This document shows, in pieces, positions 55,454-64,000 of a DNA stretch of 64,000 bases. Below the pieces are notes generated by a model that was not told the origin of the DNA, ran no database searches, and saw only the letters and a program-made list of their open reading frames with translations. Made by a program: the position numbers and the translations under genes. The stretch comes from Pleurodeles waltl (taxonomy: Eukaryota; Chordata; Amphibia; Caudata; Salamandridae), in assembly GCF_031143425.1 (NCBI RefSeq), contig NC_090450.1:215709442-215773441 (forward strand). The letters run 5' to 3'. Within the stretch, counting starts at the first letter, position 1; each line of letters starts with the position of its first letter.

Positions 55454-55888
55454 AATTAATGAGTTTCTTGCACCTGCAACGGGGACAGACTGACCACAAT
55501 GTACCATCCTGTACGAGATATCTAGTAAAGGCAGCGCATCTGTAAGCTTCCTTTGTGCAAGGCCAGCAAAAAACGGCCAATACCACCTTATCAGGGAATT
55601 CTGGCTTTTGGTTGATTCTTACTTCTTGGAAAGCAAAGGGAGCTGCTCTTTATTGAAGAAGATGTATGTTTAATTGCGCATTGCAGAGCTAGTTCAGATT
55701 CAGATACGTTTTCTCACTCGCGTGAACGCAGATGTCCCTCTCTCTGCTCATGAGACTTTTACTTGCTTTTTCCCCTGCTCATACAGTTAACCTCTTGATC
55801 AATTACTTTCTTGTTTACCAGATTGATCCTTCATTTAGTTCTGCCTTTATTTGCTGTGATACCTGCTGCTTAATTTCCCTTACCTCAT
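55454..55888. other. Unassigned DNA between hAT and MITE
   Basis: No features seen. Confidence 0.5.
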
Positions 55889-55891
55889 TTG

Positions 55892-56633
55892 GGGCCAGAT
55901 ATACGAAGCAGTTTTCAAGTCGCAAACGGCGAATCGGCCCGTTTGCGACCTGAAAAATGCCATTTGGGATGCACAAAGCCCAAACTGCGATTCAGTAACT
56001 TGCTACCGAATCGCAGTTTGGGATTTGTGATTCGGTATTAGGAAGGGGTGTGACAAGGGCGTCTCTTCCGAATACCGAATCCGGGTGTGACATATGATTG
56101 TTTTGTGACCGCGAATGCTGTCGCAAAACAATCGCAGTTAGCACCTGTTTCAAACAGGTGCTAACCCATTTGCAAACTGGAAGGGGTCCCTATGGGACCT
56201 CTTCCCCTTTGTGAATGGTAGCGAAAACATTTTTCAGAGCAGGCAGTGGTCCCACTGACCACTGCCTACTCTGAAAAAATGAAAAGAAAACTTTTTATTT
56301 TTGATTTTGAAATGCATCTCGTTTTCCTTTAAGGAAAACGGGCTGCATTTAAATAAAAAATAAAAAAGCTGCTTTATTTAAAAGCAGTCACAGACATGGT
56401 GGTCTGCTGTCTCCAGCAGGCCACCATCCCTGTGAGGGTGCCCATTCTCAATGGGGTCGCAAGTTGCGACCTACCCCACGAATATTCATGCGGTAGGTCA
56501 TTTTCGACCCCATTGGGAATCGCAAACAGTGTCATTGACACTGTTGTACGTCAGGTTTTGCGACTCGTAAATTGCGAGTCGCTCTGACTTTCAATTTGCG
56601 AGTCACACAACCTGGTTTTCGTACATGTGGCCC
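55892..56633. mobile_element. Foldback MITE, GGGCCAGAT family, copy 3
   Basis: This 742-bp element has ends GGGCCAGATATACGAA and, in reverse, GGGCCACATGTACGAA. The duplication is TTG (55889-55891 and 56634-56636). Internal inverted words such as 'actgcgattc'/'gaatcgcagt' and 'caaacaggtgctaac' are visible. It shares 'cctttaaggaaaacgggctgca' phrasing with copy 2 (51138-51160). Confidence 0.85.
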
Positions 56634-56803
56634 TTGACTCCTTTGAATAGCATTAGGTAATTTCCTTTCTGAGGAAACTGAATCTTAATGGATTTGCATA
56701 TGACAGTCTTTATAAACTTGCCTTTGAATTTGCTATTTTGGCGCATTTTGGATTATGCGGAACTATGTTTTTTTAAGGTGATTATTGATTTATGATACAC
56801 ACT

Positions 56804-57352
56804 GTTAGGAGAGGAGCCTGAGCATAGACTACAATTCCCAGACTGCCTTCAAATCCTGGAGGAGGTCGGAAGTGTCATTGCACTGTGTTGTGCATAAAAT
56901 CACTGTTTGTGCCCCACAGCGTGAGATACACAGCATTATGAGAGGAGCCTGAGCATACAGAGGGCTGACTACAATTCCCAGGCTTCCTTCAACACAAGGA
57001 GGAGGCGGGGAGTGTCATTGCCCTTTGTTCTGCACAAAGTCAATGGTGGTGCCCCACAGCAAGGGATGCACAGCGTTAGGAAAGGAGTCTGAGCATCCTG
57101 AGGGTGGACTACAAGTCCAAGTCTGCCTTCAACTCCAGGAGGAGTAGGGGAGTGTCATTGCACTGTGTTGAGCATACAATCACTGTTGGTGCCCTCAGCA
57201 CAGGATACAGAATGTTAGGAGAGGAGCCTGAGCATACTGAGGGTGGACTACAATTCCCAGGCTGCCTTCAACTCCAGGAGGAGGCGGGAAGCGTCATTGT
57301 GCTCTGTTGTGCATAAAATCACTGTCAGTGCCCCGCAGTGAGGGACGAGCAG
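56804..57352 (+). repeat. Four ~130-141-bp tandem monomers at LINE 5' end
   Basis: Units start near 56804, 56934, 57075 and 57214. Each has 'gagaggagcctgagcat', 'gactacaattccca', 'cttcaa...caggaggag', 'gtgtcattgcactgtgttg' and 'gtgccccacagc'. They sit directly upstream of the first LINE ORF. Tandem 5' monomers act as promoters in several LINE families (established); that they do so here is inference. Confidence 0.88.
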
Positions 57353-57525
57353 GGGACACACCGGACCTGTGATCGGGCCAAGACCTGGTCAGTCTTTGCC
57401 GGTCATTGATCGGAAGAGGCCAGGGTGGAACCCCACTCTGGCATTTTACCCATTGGAGGGTGGGGGTGGGGGGGTTTATTGAGGACATAGGGTAAGGCAC
57501 ATGCAAGATGAAGCCATGACCAACC

Positions 57526-58595
57526 ATGGGGAAAAGAACATCCAGCGCAAAAGTAAACAAAGATGGCTCTCATTCTCCCTCTCAGACCTTAATCACAAAT
57601 CACCTGTCCTCAGTAATGGGAACTATTGAGTCCGAGCTGGTACAAGTAGAGGAAAAGACTGTGGCCGTGAAAAAGTTGGCACAGAGACCCCCACTGGACC
57701 CACATGAGAATATTGACTCTGTCCCACACGCCCCACATGTACCCATGTACTATGGCTTTTGGAAACAAACCAAGCTCAGAAAGGACGAAAGGCAAATCCA
57801 TTTCATCTGAGCATACAGCCAACAGGCCTGTTACCAAGTGTAGCCAAAGATACCTCTCCAGCGAACTCCCTTCTGACCAAGAAGAGAAGGGAGGGGAAAA
57901 AAGACAGATAGCTGCAAAAGGCAAAAAAAGAATAAGATTACTGGTATAGAGGAAACTAGGTGGGGAGCAAATGATGGATGAAATATTGTTACCAAGAGAT
58001 AGTAATATGGGGAATGATTTTCAAGTGATCTCACCTACAAAATTGATTTGGTTTTAAAATTCTTTGGACTTCCCTGGAGGAGAAGATCATTAATTTAATT
58101 GGAGAAAATGGATCGATTATATGTATATGTAGTTAAAATGCCATTCAAAAAGTTAATGGGGATTTATCACCTGAGCAAAATTTTAGCATGCTGGCTACAG
58201 GGAATATAGTTACAGACCTGTCCAAGCCTAGCACAAGGGAGCCTGGCCATGTTACAGATCAGGAGGATAATGCTCAAAAAGAGAGGCCCTGTATCCCGAA
58301 AGAACACATTTTGGAGCACCTCAGAGGTCCAAATTCCTTGTGTCCAACTGTAGACAGTCCAGCAGCCGTTTTGCAATTATCTTGGGAAAGTGCCCCATAT
58401 ATATTGATTTTGGAAAACTCTGTATTACTAGTGCCCAGAGTTAAAGAAGATACATTGGCATTAATCCGAAAGTCAGACCATTGGCTATGGCTAAACTCAG
58501 GTTTTCCTGATGACTTGAATACTGAGATCCTACACGTACAGAGATGGAATAGGAGGGTTTTACAAGGAAATCAGCTCTGGGCGATTGTATGGTGA
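57526..58595 (+). pseudogene. LINE ORF1-like region, decayed
   Basis: Open pieces at 57526-57810 (MGKRTSSAKVNKDG...) and 58188-58595 ('PHVTDQED'-like acidic part, then 'LWLNSGFPDDLNTEILHVQR') follow the 5' monomers and precede the endonuclease. The N-terminus is basic and the middle is polar. No zinc knuckle or RRM is visible, so the clade is unclear. Intervening stops at 57810-58187 show decay. Confidence 0.5.
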
Positions 58596-58929
58596 TTCAT
58601 TTTAGAGATCCATGCTTGGTGAGATCACTGTTGGCAAATTTAATTTGTTGTGCAGGGAAATAAGGGAGAATTAGAGTCCAAGCATTAGGTTATTTTTATG
58701 ATACCTCTGCTGAATTTAAGAGAAACTTAAATATGTCACCTACACCTATGAATAATACATTACCTTACAGGTTCTTTCAAATGTCCCTATTTCAAATAGC
58801 TTTGAGGCACTTAGCTCTCTTGCCTCAAATGACTGACTCTTGAGGGATGATATCCTGCAACAGCAGAGTGTGCCAGGAGAAGAAGTAGCATCACCCCAGG
58901 GTGAATTGGGTCTAATAAATTCTACCTCT

Positions 58930-59229
58930 GAAGGCTTCCTATGCAAACGTAGGAAAGATTTTTGAACAGGACCGAACCCCTTATCACTGATTAGTTGGAA
59001 AATCGCAGGTGTTGGGTCCAAACTAAACAATCCAGACTGGTTAAGTTGTGTAACTACCTTTGACGTTATCTGTCTTCAGGAGACCTGGTCGATTACCCTT
59101 TCTATTTGAATGTATACCTAGCTTTATATCAGCCCACATTTCCATCAACAGCAGGAAGGGTGAGAGGGGGTCTCACTATTTGGTTTTCTCTTAAACTAAT
59201 GTCTGTAAAAGCAATACTTAGATTGTCTT
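58930..59229 (+). pseudogene. LINE apurinic-type endonuclease fragment
   Basis: 'DVICLQETW' at 59062-59088 is the exonuclease/endonuclease/phosphatase motif of non-LTR retrotransposons. After a frame change it is followed by 'TAGRVRGGLTIWFSLKL' (about 59150-59195). An LTR fragment interrupts the gene near 59230, and RT resumes at 61225. Upstream frames contain stops, so the domain is inactive. Confidence 0.75.
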
Positions 59230-61224
59230 CACCCTATTTTGTTGCGGGATAATCTCCAACAAGCCTTGGCAAATGCTAAAGAAGAAAAGGAAGAGTTGGA
59301 AGGCTGAAGAGGACCCGCAAGGTCCAGGGGACTCAAACCAAGGAGGGGAGTCTGGCATGACCCTCAGCAACCAGAAGAGGGTGCAGCCCCCACAGGCAAC
59401 CCAAGTCGTAGTGAGGCCCACACAGCACACCTGAAGAGGAGTCCCACGTCATTGGAGCAGCAGAGAGGAGACTGTGCTTGGCAGGAAGGGGTGCTGGGGG
59501 AAGGGCTACATGAAGTCTGAAGATCCCTTGGAGTAGGAGAAAACAAGCCTTGGTAGCTACAAGAATAGCAGTGCATAGGGGCACTGTCCTGCAAGGAGAG
59601 GCAAAGGCTTACCGCCTCTCAAGTTGGAGAACCGGCAGAGAGGATTAAGGGGACATACTCCAGGCCACCACCTGTGATGCAGGATCAAGGCAGTTCTGGA
59701 GGAGGGCAGATCCACGCAGCTGTTGCAGTTGCAGTTCATCCCTGCAGATGTAGCGGAGTGACTCCTTCACTCCAAGGGAGATTGCTTCTTACTTCTTGGT
59801 GCAGGCTGGAGTCGCGTTGACCTCAGAGGATGCACAGCCAGGGAAATGTTGCAGTTTCAGGAAGGAGCCAGAGAAACAATGTTGCAAAGTGGAGTTGTTG
59901 CTGATGTTGCAGATTGTCGTTTCCTAAAGAGTCCAGTTTCAGTTTCAGTGGCCAGAAGATGAAGTAAACGATGCATAGGAGTCCTGCTGGAATCTTGCAC
60001 ATTGAACCTGTGGACCCACACAAGAGGGAGACCCTAAATAGTCCAGCAAGGGGGATTGGTCACATAGCAAAGTGACCACCAATCATGGAAGGGTTAGGCA
60101 AGTGACCTCACTTGCCTAACCCGGCCACTCAGATGGTCCTAGGGGCCTCTACCCATTTTGGATAAAGGTGGTAGAATCAAGTGGCCACCTGAAGGAGCTC
60201 TGGGCACCACCCCTGGTGTGGTGATGGACAGGGGAAGGTTGACTCCCCTTTCCTTTGTCCAGTTTTATGCCATAGCAAGGGCTGAGGGTCCCTGGACTAG
60301 TGCAAACTGGTTTATGCAAGGTTCACCAAATGTGCCCTTCAAATCATACCGGTGGCTTGGGGAAGCTTCCCCTCCCAAGCCATCTAACACCCATTTCCAA
60401 GGGAGAGGTTGTTACCTCCCTCTCCCACAGGAAATGTTTTGTTCTGTCTTCCTCTGCCCGAGCTGGTGAAGCAGCAGGAGGGCAAAAACTGCCTGATGGG
60501 TGGCAGCAGCTAGGGCTGCCTGGAATATCCCAGAAGACTGGTAGGAAAAATGCTGGGGGTCCTCTAAGGACCCCCCAGCGTGCATGGAATCATACAACCA
60601 ATACTGGCAACAGTAGTGGGGTATGATTAAGACATATTTTATCCCAAACATGCCTAGGTTCGGAGTTACTATTGTGTAGCTAGACACAGGTAGTAACCTG
60701 TGTCCAGTACACAGGTAAAATGGCTTCCCCCACTTACGAAGTCCAGTGTAATGGAGGTGGAGTTCAAAGGTGCGCCTATGCTCATGCAGAGTTGTCATCA
60801 CACATAGGGACATGATCCTGCCCTCTGAGCTAGGAGTGCCTACCACAGGGTGACTTACAGTGACTTGGTGCGGTGGCCTGTGGTGAAAGGGGGCATGCAC
60901 TTCTTCATGCAGGCTGCAATGGCAGGCCTGCAGACATATCTTGCATAGGCTCCCATGGTGGCACAATACATGCTGCAGCCCATGGGGAACCCTTGGTGCC
61001 CCAGTGCTCTCGGTACCTAAGTACTATATAGTAGGGATTTCTAATGTGGCCCCAGTATGCCAATTGTGGGGTGTCCAAAGTCCTAGCGAACCAAATTAAG
61101 AGAGAGAGAGAGAGCACAATCACTGGGTTCTTGGTTAGCAGGACCCCAGTGAAAACATTCTAAGCATACAGACAGCAGGCAAAAAGTGGGGGTAACCATG
61201 CCAAATAGAGGGTACTTTCCTACA
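59230..61224. mobile_element. TGTAGGA-type LTR element, truncated, inside the LINE
   Basis: It ends GGTACTTTCCTACA at 61224, identical in type to the end at 50174. Positions 60150-60330 align with 48950-49130 ('gagctctgggcaccacccct', 'tggtgatggacagggga', 'cctttgtccagttt'). The 5' end is missing or eroded and the left boundary is approximate. It has no coding and includes an (ag) microsatellite at 61099-61115. Confidence 0.75.
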
Positions 61225-62200
61225 ATGGGTCTTTCAGCCACATAGGGAATGCCTACTAACAGGTCGTGAAGAATACAGCCAATCCCACCCAGAACTAGCC
61301 CCAGAGGCCCTGGATACCCCTATTGACTTATAAGAGGTAGTTTTGTCAATAAAACAATCTGCCTCTGGTAAAGCACCAGAGCCAGACGTGGTTCCTGTTG
61401 ACTTATTTAAATCCAATTTGCAGTTTTGGGGGCCCTTAATTACAAATGTTTTACAAAGTGCAGTCAAAAGTGATATTCCATCTTCCTAAAGTTTGGCCAT
61501 AATTATCTCACGTTTTTTAAAAGGTGTATAGCTAAATCCTGCATGTTGTAGGCTGATTTATTTTATCAACTTCATTACAAAAATCTTAGGGTGTGTGATT
61601 TTTCCAGGAATGGAGGATTGGGTGGCAGAGAAAGGAATCCTCTCCCTGATACAGTTTGGTTTTAGAACCGGCCTAAGTAGAGTGGACCAAGCCTTAAATT
61701 TGCACTTAATTAGTAGTAAATATGTTCTAGCAAAAAAAGGGGGCATTCACATGGCCTTCATTGAGCTCTGAAGTGGCTTCAACCTGGTAAACAGGAAGAA
61801 ACTCTGGGACATAATGGATACAATGGGTTTGGGTTTAAAACTCTTAAATGTAATATAGTGCCTACATTTTTATTTGAAAGTGATGCTACATTATGGCACA
61901 AGTGGAGAGAGAACATTCCAAATATCCTTGAGGTAGGGAGTAAGCCAGGGATGTATCTGAGCCTCTTTTCTTTTCTTGATTTATATAAATGGGATATTTG
62001 ATTACTTGACAAGGCATGTAAAGGACCTACCAAGGATGGATGGGAGAACAATGCTGATACTACTGTATGCAGATGATGTGGTCCTACTTTCTTGCACAGC
62101 AAATGAGCTACAAAGTCTTCTAGATCTTTTTTTTTGATTTTCTGTGGGTCTTGAAAGTGAATTTTGCCAAGCCTTATGTCAGCTGACCTTTAAACACTAA
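61225..62200 (+). pseudogene. LINE reverse transcriptase fragment
   Basis: Ordered RT blocks can be read: 'GKAPEPDVVPVDLFKSN' (about 61370), 'QFGFRTGLSRVDQALNLHLI' (about 61655), 'GGIHMAFIEL..GFNLVNR' (about 61740), 'GVSQGCI' (61937-61957) and the catalytic 'YADDVVLL' (62066-62089). Stops fall between them and frames shift. The 'YADDVVLL' and 'VDQALNL' wording points to a jockey/CR1/L2/RTE-like lineage rather than L1, but I cannot fix the clade. A Harbinger-type MITE interrupts it at 62201. Confidence 0.82.
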
Positions 62201-62988
62201 GGGGGTCATTCCGACCCCGGCGGGCGGCGGGCGCAGACCTCCAGAAGACAGCACCGCGGTCAAATGACCGCGGCGGTCATTCTGACTTTCCCGCTGGGCG
62301 GGCGGGCGACCGCCAAGAGGCCGCCCGCCCAGCAGGAAAGCCCCAGCAACGATGAAGCTGGCTCCGAATGGAGCCGGCGGAGTTGCTGGTGTGCGACGGA
62401 TGCAGTGGCACCCGTCGCGATTTTCAGTGTCTGCTTTGCAGACACTGAAAATCTGAATAGGGCCCTGTTAGGGGGCCCCTGCAGTGCCCATTCCAGTGGC
62501 ATGGGCACTGCAGGGGCCCCCAGGGGCCCCCAGGGGCCCCACGACACCCGTTCCCGCCAGCCTCTTCCAGGCGGTGTAAACCGCCAGGAACAGGCTGGCG
62601 GGAAGGGGGTCGGAATCCCCATTGCGGCGCTGCTTGCAGCGCTGCTGTGGAGGATTCCCTGGGGCAGGGGAAAACCGGCGGGAAACCGACCACTGGCATG
62701 GGCAGTGTAGGGGTCCCCTAACAGGGCCCCAGCCTGCTTTTCACTGTCTGCCTAGCAGACAGTGAAAAGCGCAACGGGTGCAACTGCACCCGTCGCACAC
62801 TTGCAACACTTGCAACACCGCCAGCTCCATTCGGAGCCGGCTTCAATGTTGCAGGCCCCCTTCCCGCTGGGCCAGCGGGAGCTAACATTGTTAGCGCCCG
62901 CTGGCCCAGCGGGAAGGTCGGAATGCCGCCAGCGGTCTTTTGACCGTGGAGCGGTCAAATGCCGCCCGCCGGGGTCAGAATGACCCCC
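62201..62988. mobile_element. Foldback Harbinger-type MITE (788 bp)
   Basis: The ends are GGGGGTCATTCCGACC and, in reverse, GGGGGTCATTCTGACC, with a perfect TAA duplication (62198-62200 and 62989-62991). The termini match Harbinger B. The whole element is an imperfect inverted repeat: 'cagtgtctgctttgcagacactg' and 'cactgtctgcctagcagacagtg' hairpins, the 'ctccgaatggagccgg'/'ccattcggagccgg' pair and 'cctgttagggggcccctgca'/'aggggtcccctaacagggcc' face each other. Central 'caggggccc' triplication at 62512-62540. No coding. Confidence 0.92.
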
Positions 62989-63445
62989 TAAATCCTTTTC
63001 AGAGTGGTATTTCCAATACAGTGTGCGTGGAAAAAGGACCCACCGGTGTGCCCTTCTGATGATATTTCTAATGTGTGCACATGTCATTTCTTACTTTGAA
63101 GCACATTGTACGCAGCACCAAGATCTGCCTACATATTGCCAATGCTACAGAGTGTAAATGTTAGACATTTCCAAAAGGGATGGAATATATTAAAAAATGT
63201 CCCACGTTTGAGAATTGTTACTCTGCACTAAATGTTTTAAGATCTGCTTTGGCTATTAGGAAAATATATGAACTGATCCCTGTACTTTAATCGCTGAAAG
63301 TTCTAGATTTAAATATGAGTTTTAAATGTTTTAAATTATTACTGTTTTGAAATTTGATATCGGTAATTAATAAATGGGTTGTTTAATTTATGTGCTTTTA
63401 TGGTAAAAGCCGAATAAAGATATTTTGACTGACTGATTTACAACT
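62989..63445 (+). pseudogene. LINE C-terminal end and 3' UTR with tail
   Basis: It continues the LINE after the MITE. Decayed coding 'LNVLRSALAIRKIYEL' (about 63220-63275) matches the copy at 44269-44556. The 3' end shows 'gccgaataaagatattttga' and a short 'ctgactga' tail (63425-63440), the counterpart of the (attg) tail at 44721. Confidence 0.7.
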
Positions 63446-63791
63446 AATTTGAATGATTTGAGTTTGTAACTTTGCTACTTTGCTAATAAAGCTTCATGGT
63501 TTGCAAATCTATTACTCTTGTCATCCTTGTGGGGCAAAAGGTGCTTCACTGTAATTGTATTGACTTGTTCATGTTAAGTCTCAAATCAATATAATGGTCC
63601 ATCAACTTAAGTGCAGCTTGTACTTGAATTTGCGTTGTGGGAGTTTGTTAAAAACAAAAAAAAAGAAAACTGAATAGTTTGATCAAAAGCTTTCAGAACC
63701 GATGCCAGGTGCCCACCAACATTTTTTTAACATTAAAATGAACTGCCATGATGGTGTTTCTTTCAACGTGCAGAGATGACCACTTAAATGG
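63446..63791. other. Unassigned A/T-rich DNA
   Basis: No gene or repeat boundary was recognised. Confidence 0.5.
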
Positions 63792-64000
63792 TGTAGGAGA
63801 CTGGCCTGGTTTGTAAAGGGTACCTATGGTACTTACACCTTACACCAGGTCCAGTTATCCCTTATTAGTGAAATGTAGGCAGTGTCTAGCAGCTTAGGCT
63901 GTCTAGGGGTAGCTGTAGCAGAGCAGCCAAAGCTTAACTAGGAGACATGCAAAGCTCTTGCAATACCAAGATAGTCACACAGTACGTATACACAATAAAA
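63792..64000. repeat. TGTAGGA-type LTR element, start, cut by window edge
   Basis: It begins TGTAGGAGACTGGCCTGGTTT and aligns with 47158-47370 over its whole length ('accaggtccagttatccctt', 'gaactaggagacatg' equivalents, 'caataccac/aag.tagtcacac'). The rest lies outside the window. Confidence 0.85.

Noticed and set aside
62264..62710. 148-codon ORF in the foldback MITE
   Set aside because: It arises from GC-rich inverted-repeat arms. The opposite strand is equally open, and there is no protein-like conservation.

Overview
The window looks like gene-free, transposon-saturated DNA from a large-genome vertebrate, most likely a salamander or newt. Three things point there: several of the long interspersed repeats resemble abundant caudate repeats I know (from memory, not searched); insertions are nested to two or three levels; and the dominant elements are PIF/Harbinger DNA transposons, which I recall being strongly expanded in Pleurodeles. 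I found no convincing host exon, tRNA or rRNA. Nearly every coding sequence belongs to a mobile element.

Layout. 1-13023: a long LTR-type repeat split by Harbinger copy A (1549-11876), which itself carries a MITE (6087-7082) and an LTR-like insert (about 4200-5045). 13638-20528: Harbinger copy B, in the opposite orientation. 20532-25875: mostly unassigned DNA with an LTR fragment and a degenerate ~160-bp tandem repeat. 25876-38525: an old L1/Tx1-like LINE (ORF1 then ORF2), split by Harbinger copy C (27765-35420), a MITE-like insert and, at its 3' end, a 2.9-kb LTR (38526-41440) that holds a foldback MITE. 41441-45540: interspersed repeats and a truncated LINE tail. 45541-51950: a decayed Gypsy pol region (RT, RNase H, integrase), split by a 3-kb TG..CA element with a perfect 5-bp target duplication and by a second foldback MITE. 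54518-55445: a hAT element with a perfect 8-bp target duplication. 55892-56633: a third foldback MITE. 56804-63445: a second LINE family, nearly complete from 5' tandem monomers to 3' tail, holding an LTR fragment and a foldback Harbinger-type MITE. The window ends in the start of another TGTAGGA-type LTR.

The most interesting system is the Harbinger family. All three autonomous-type copies share one three-gene plan. (1) A HARBI1-like DDE transposase has a tiny first exon beside one terminus and its catalytic exon(s) 3.6-6.2 kb away. (2) A SANT/Myb-like protein (here SANT1) is encoded on the opposite strand near the other terminus. (3) A second, different SANT/Myb-like protein (here SANT2) lies antisense inside the transposase's giant first intron. 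It has a long disordered Ser/Thr/Pro-rich and basic tail, a conserved K/R-LF-rich motif and repeatedly expanded tandem repeats. Copies A and C are broken in all three genes. Copy B keeps an apparently intact 372-residue transposase with all three catalytic acidic residues, although both its SANT genes are damaged. Copy B also precisely lacks an intron that interrupts the catalytic exon in A and C.
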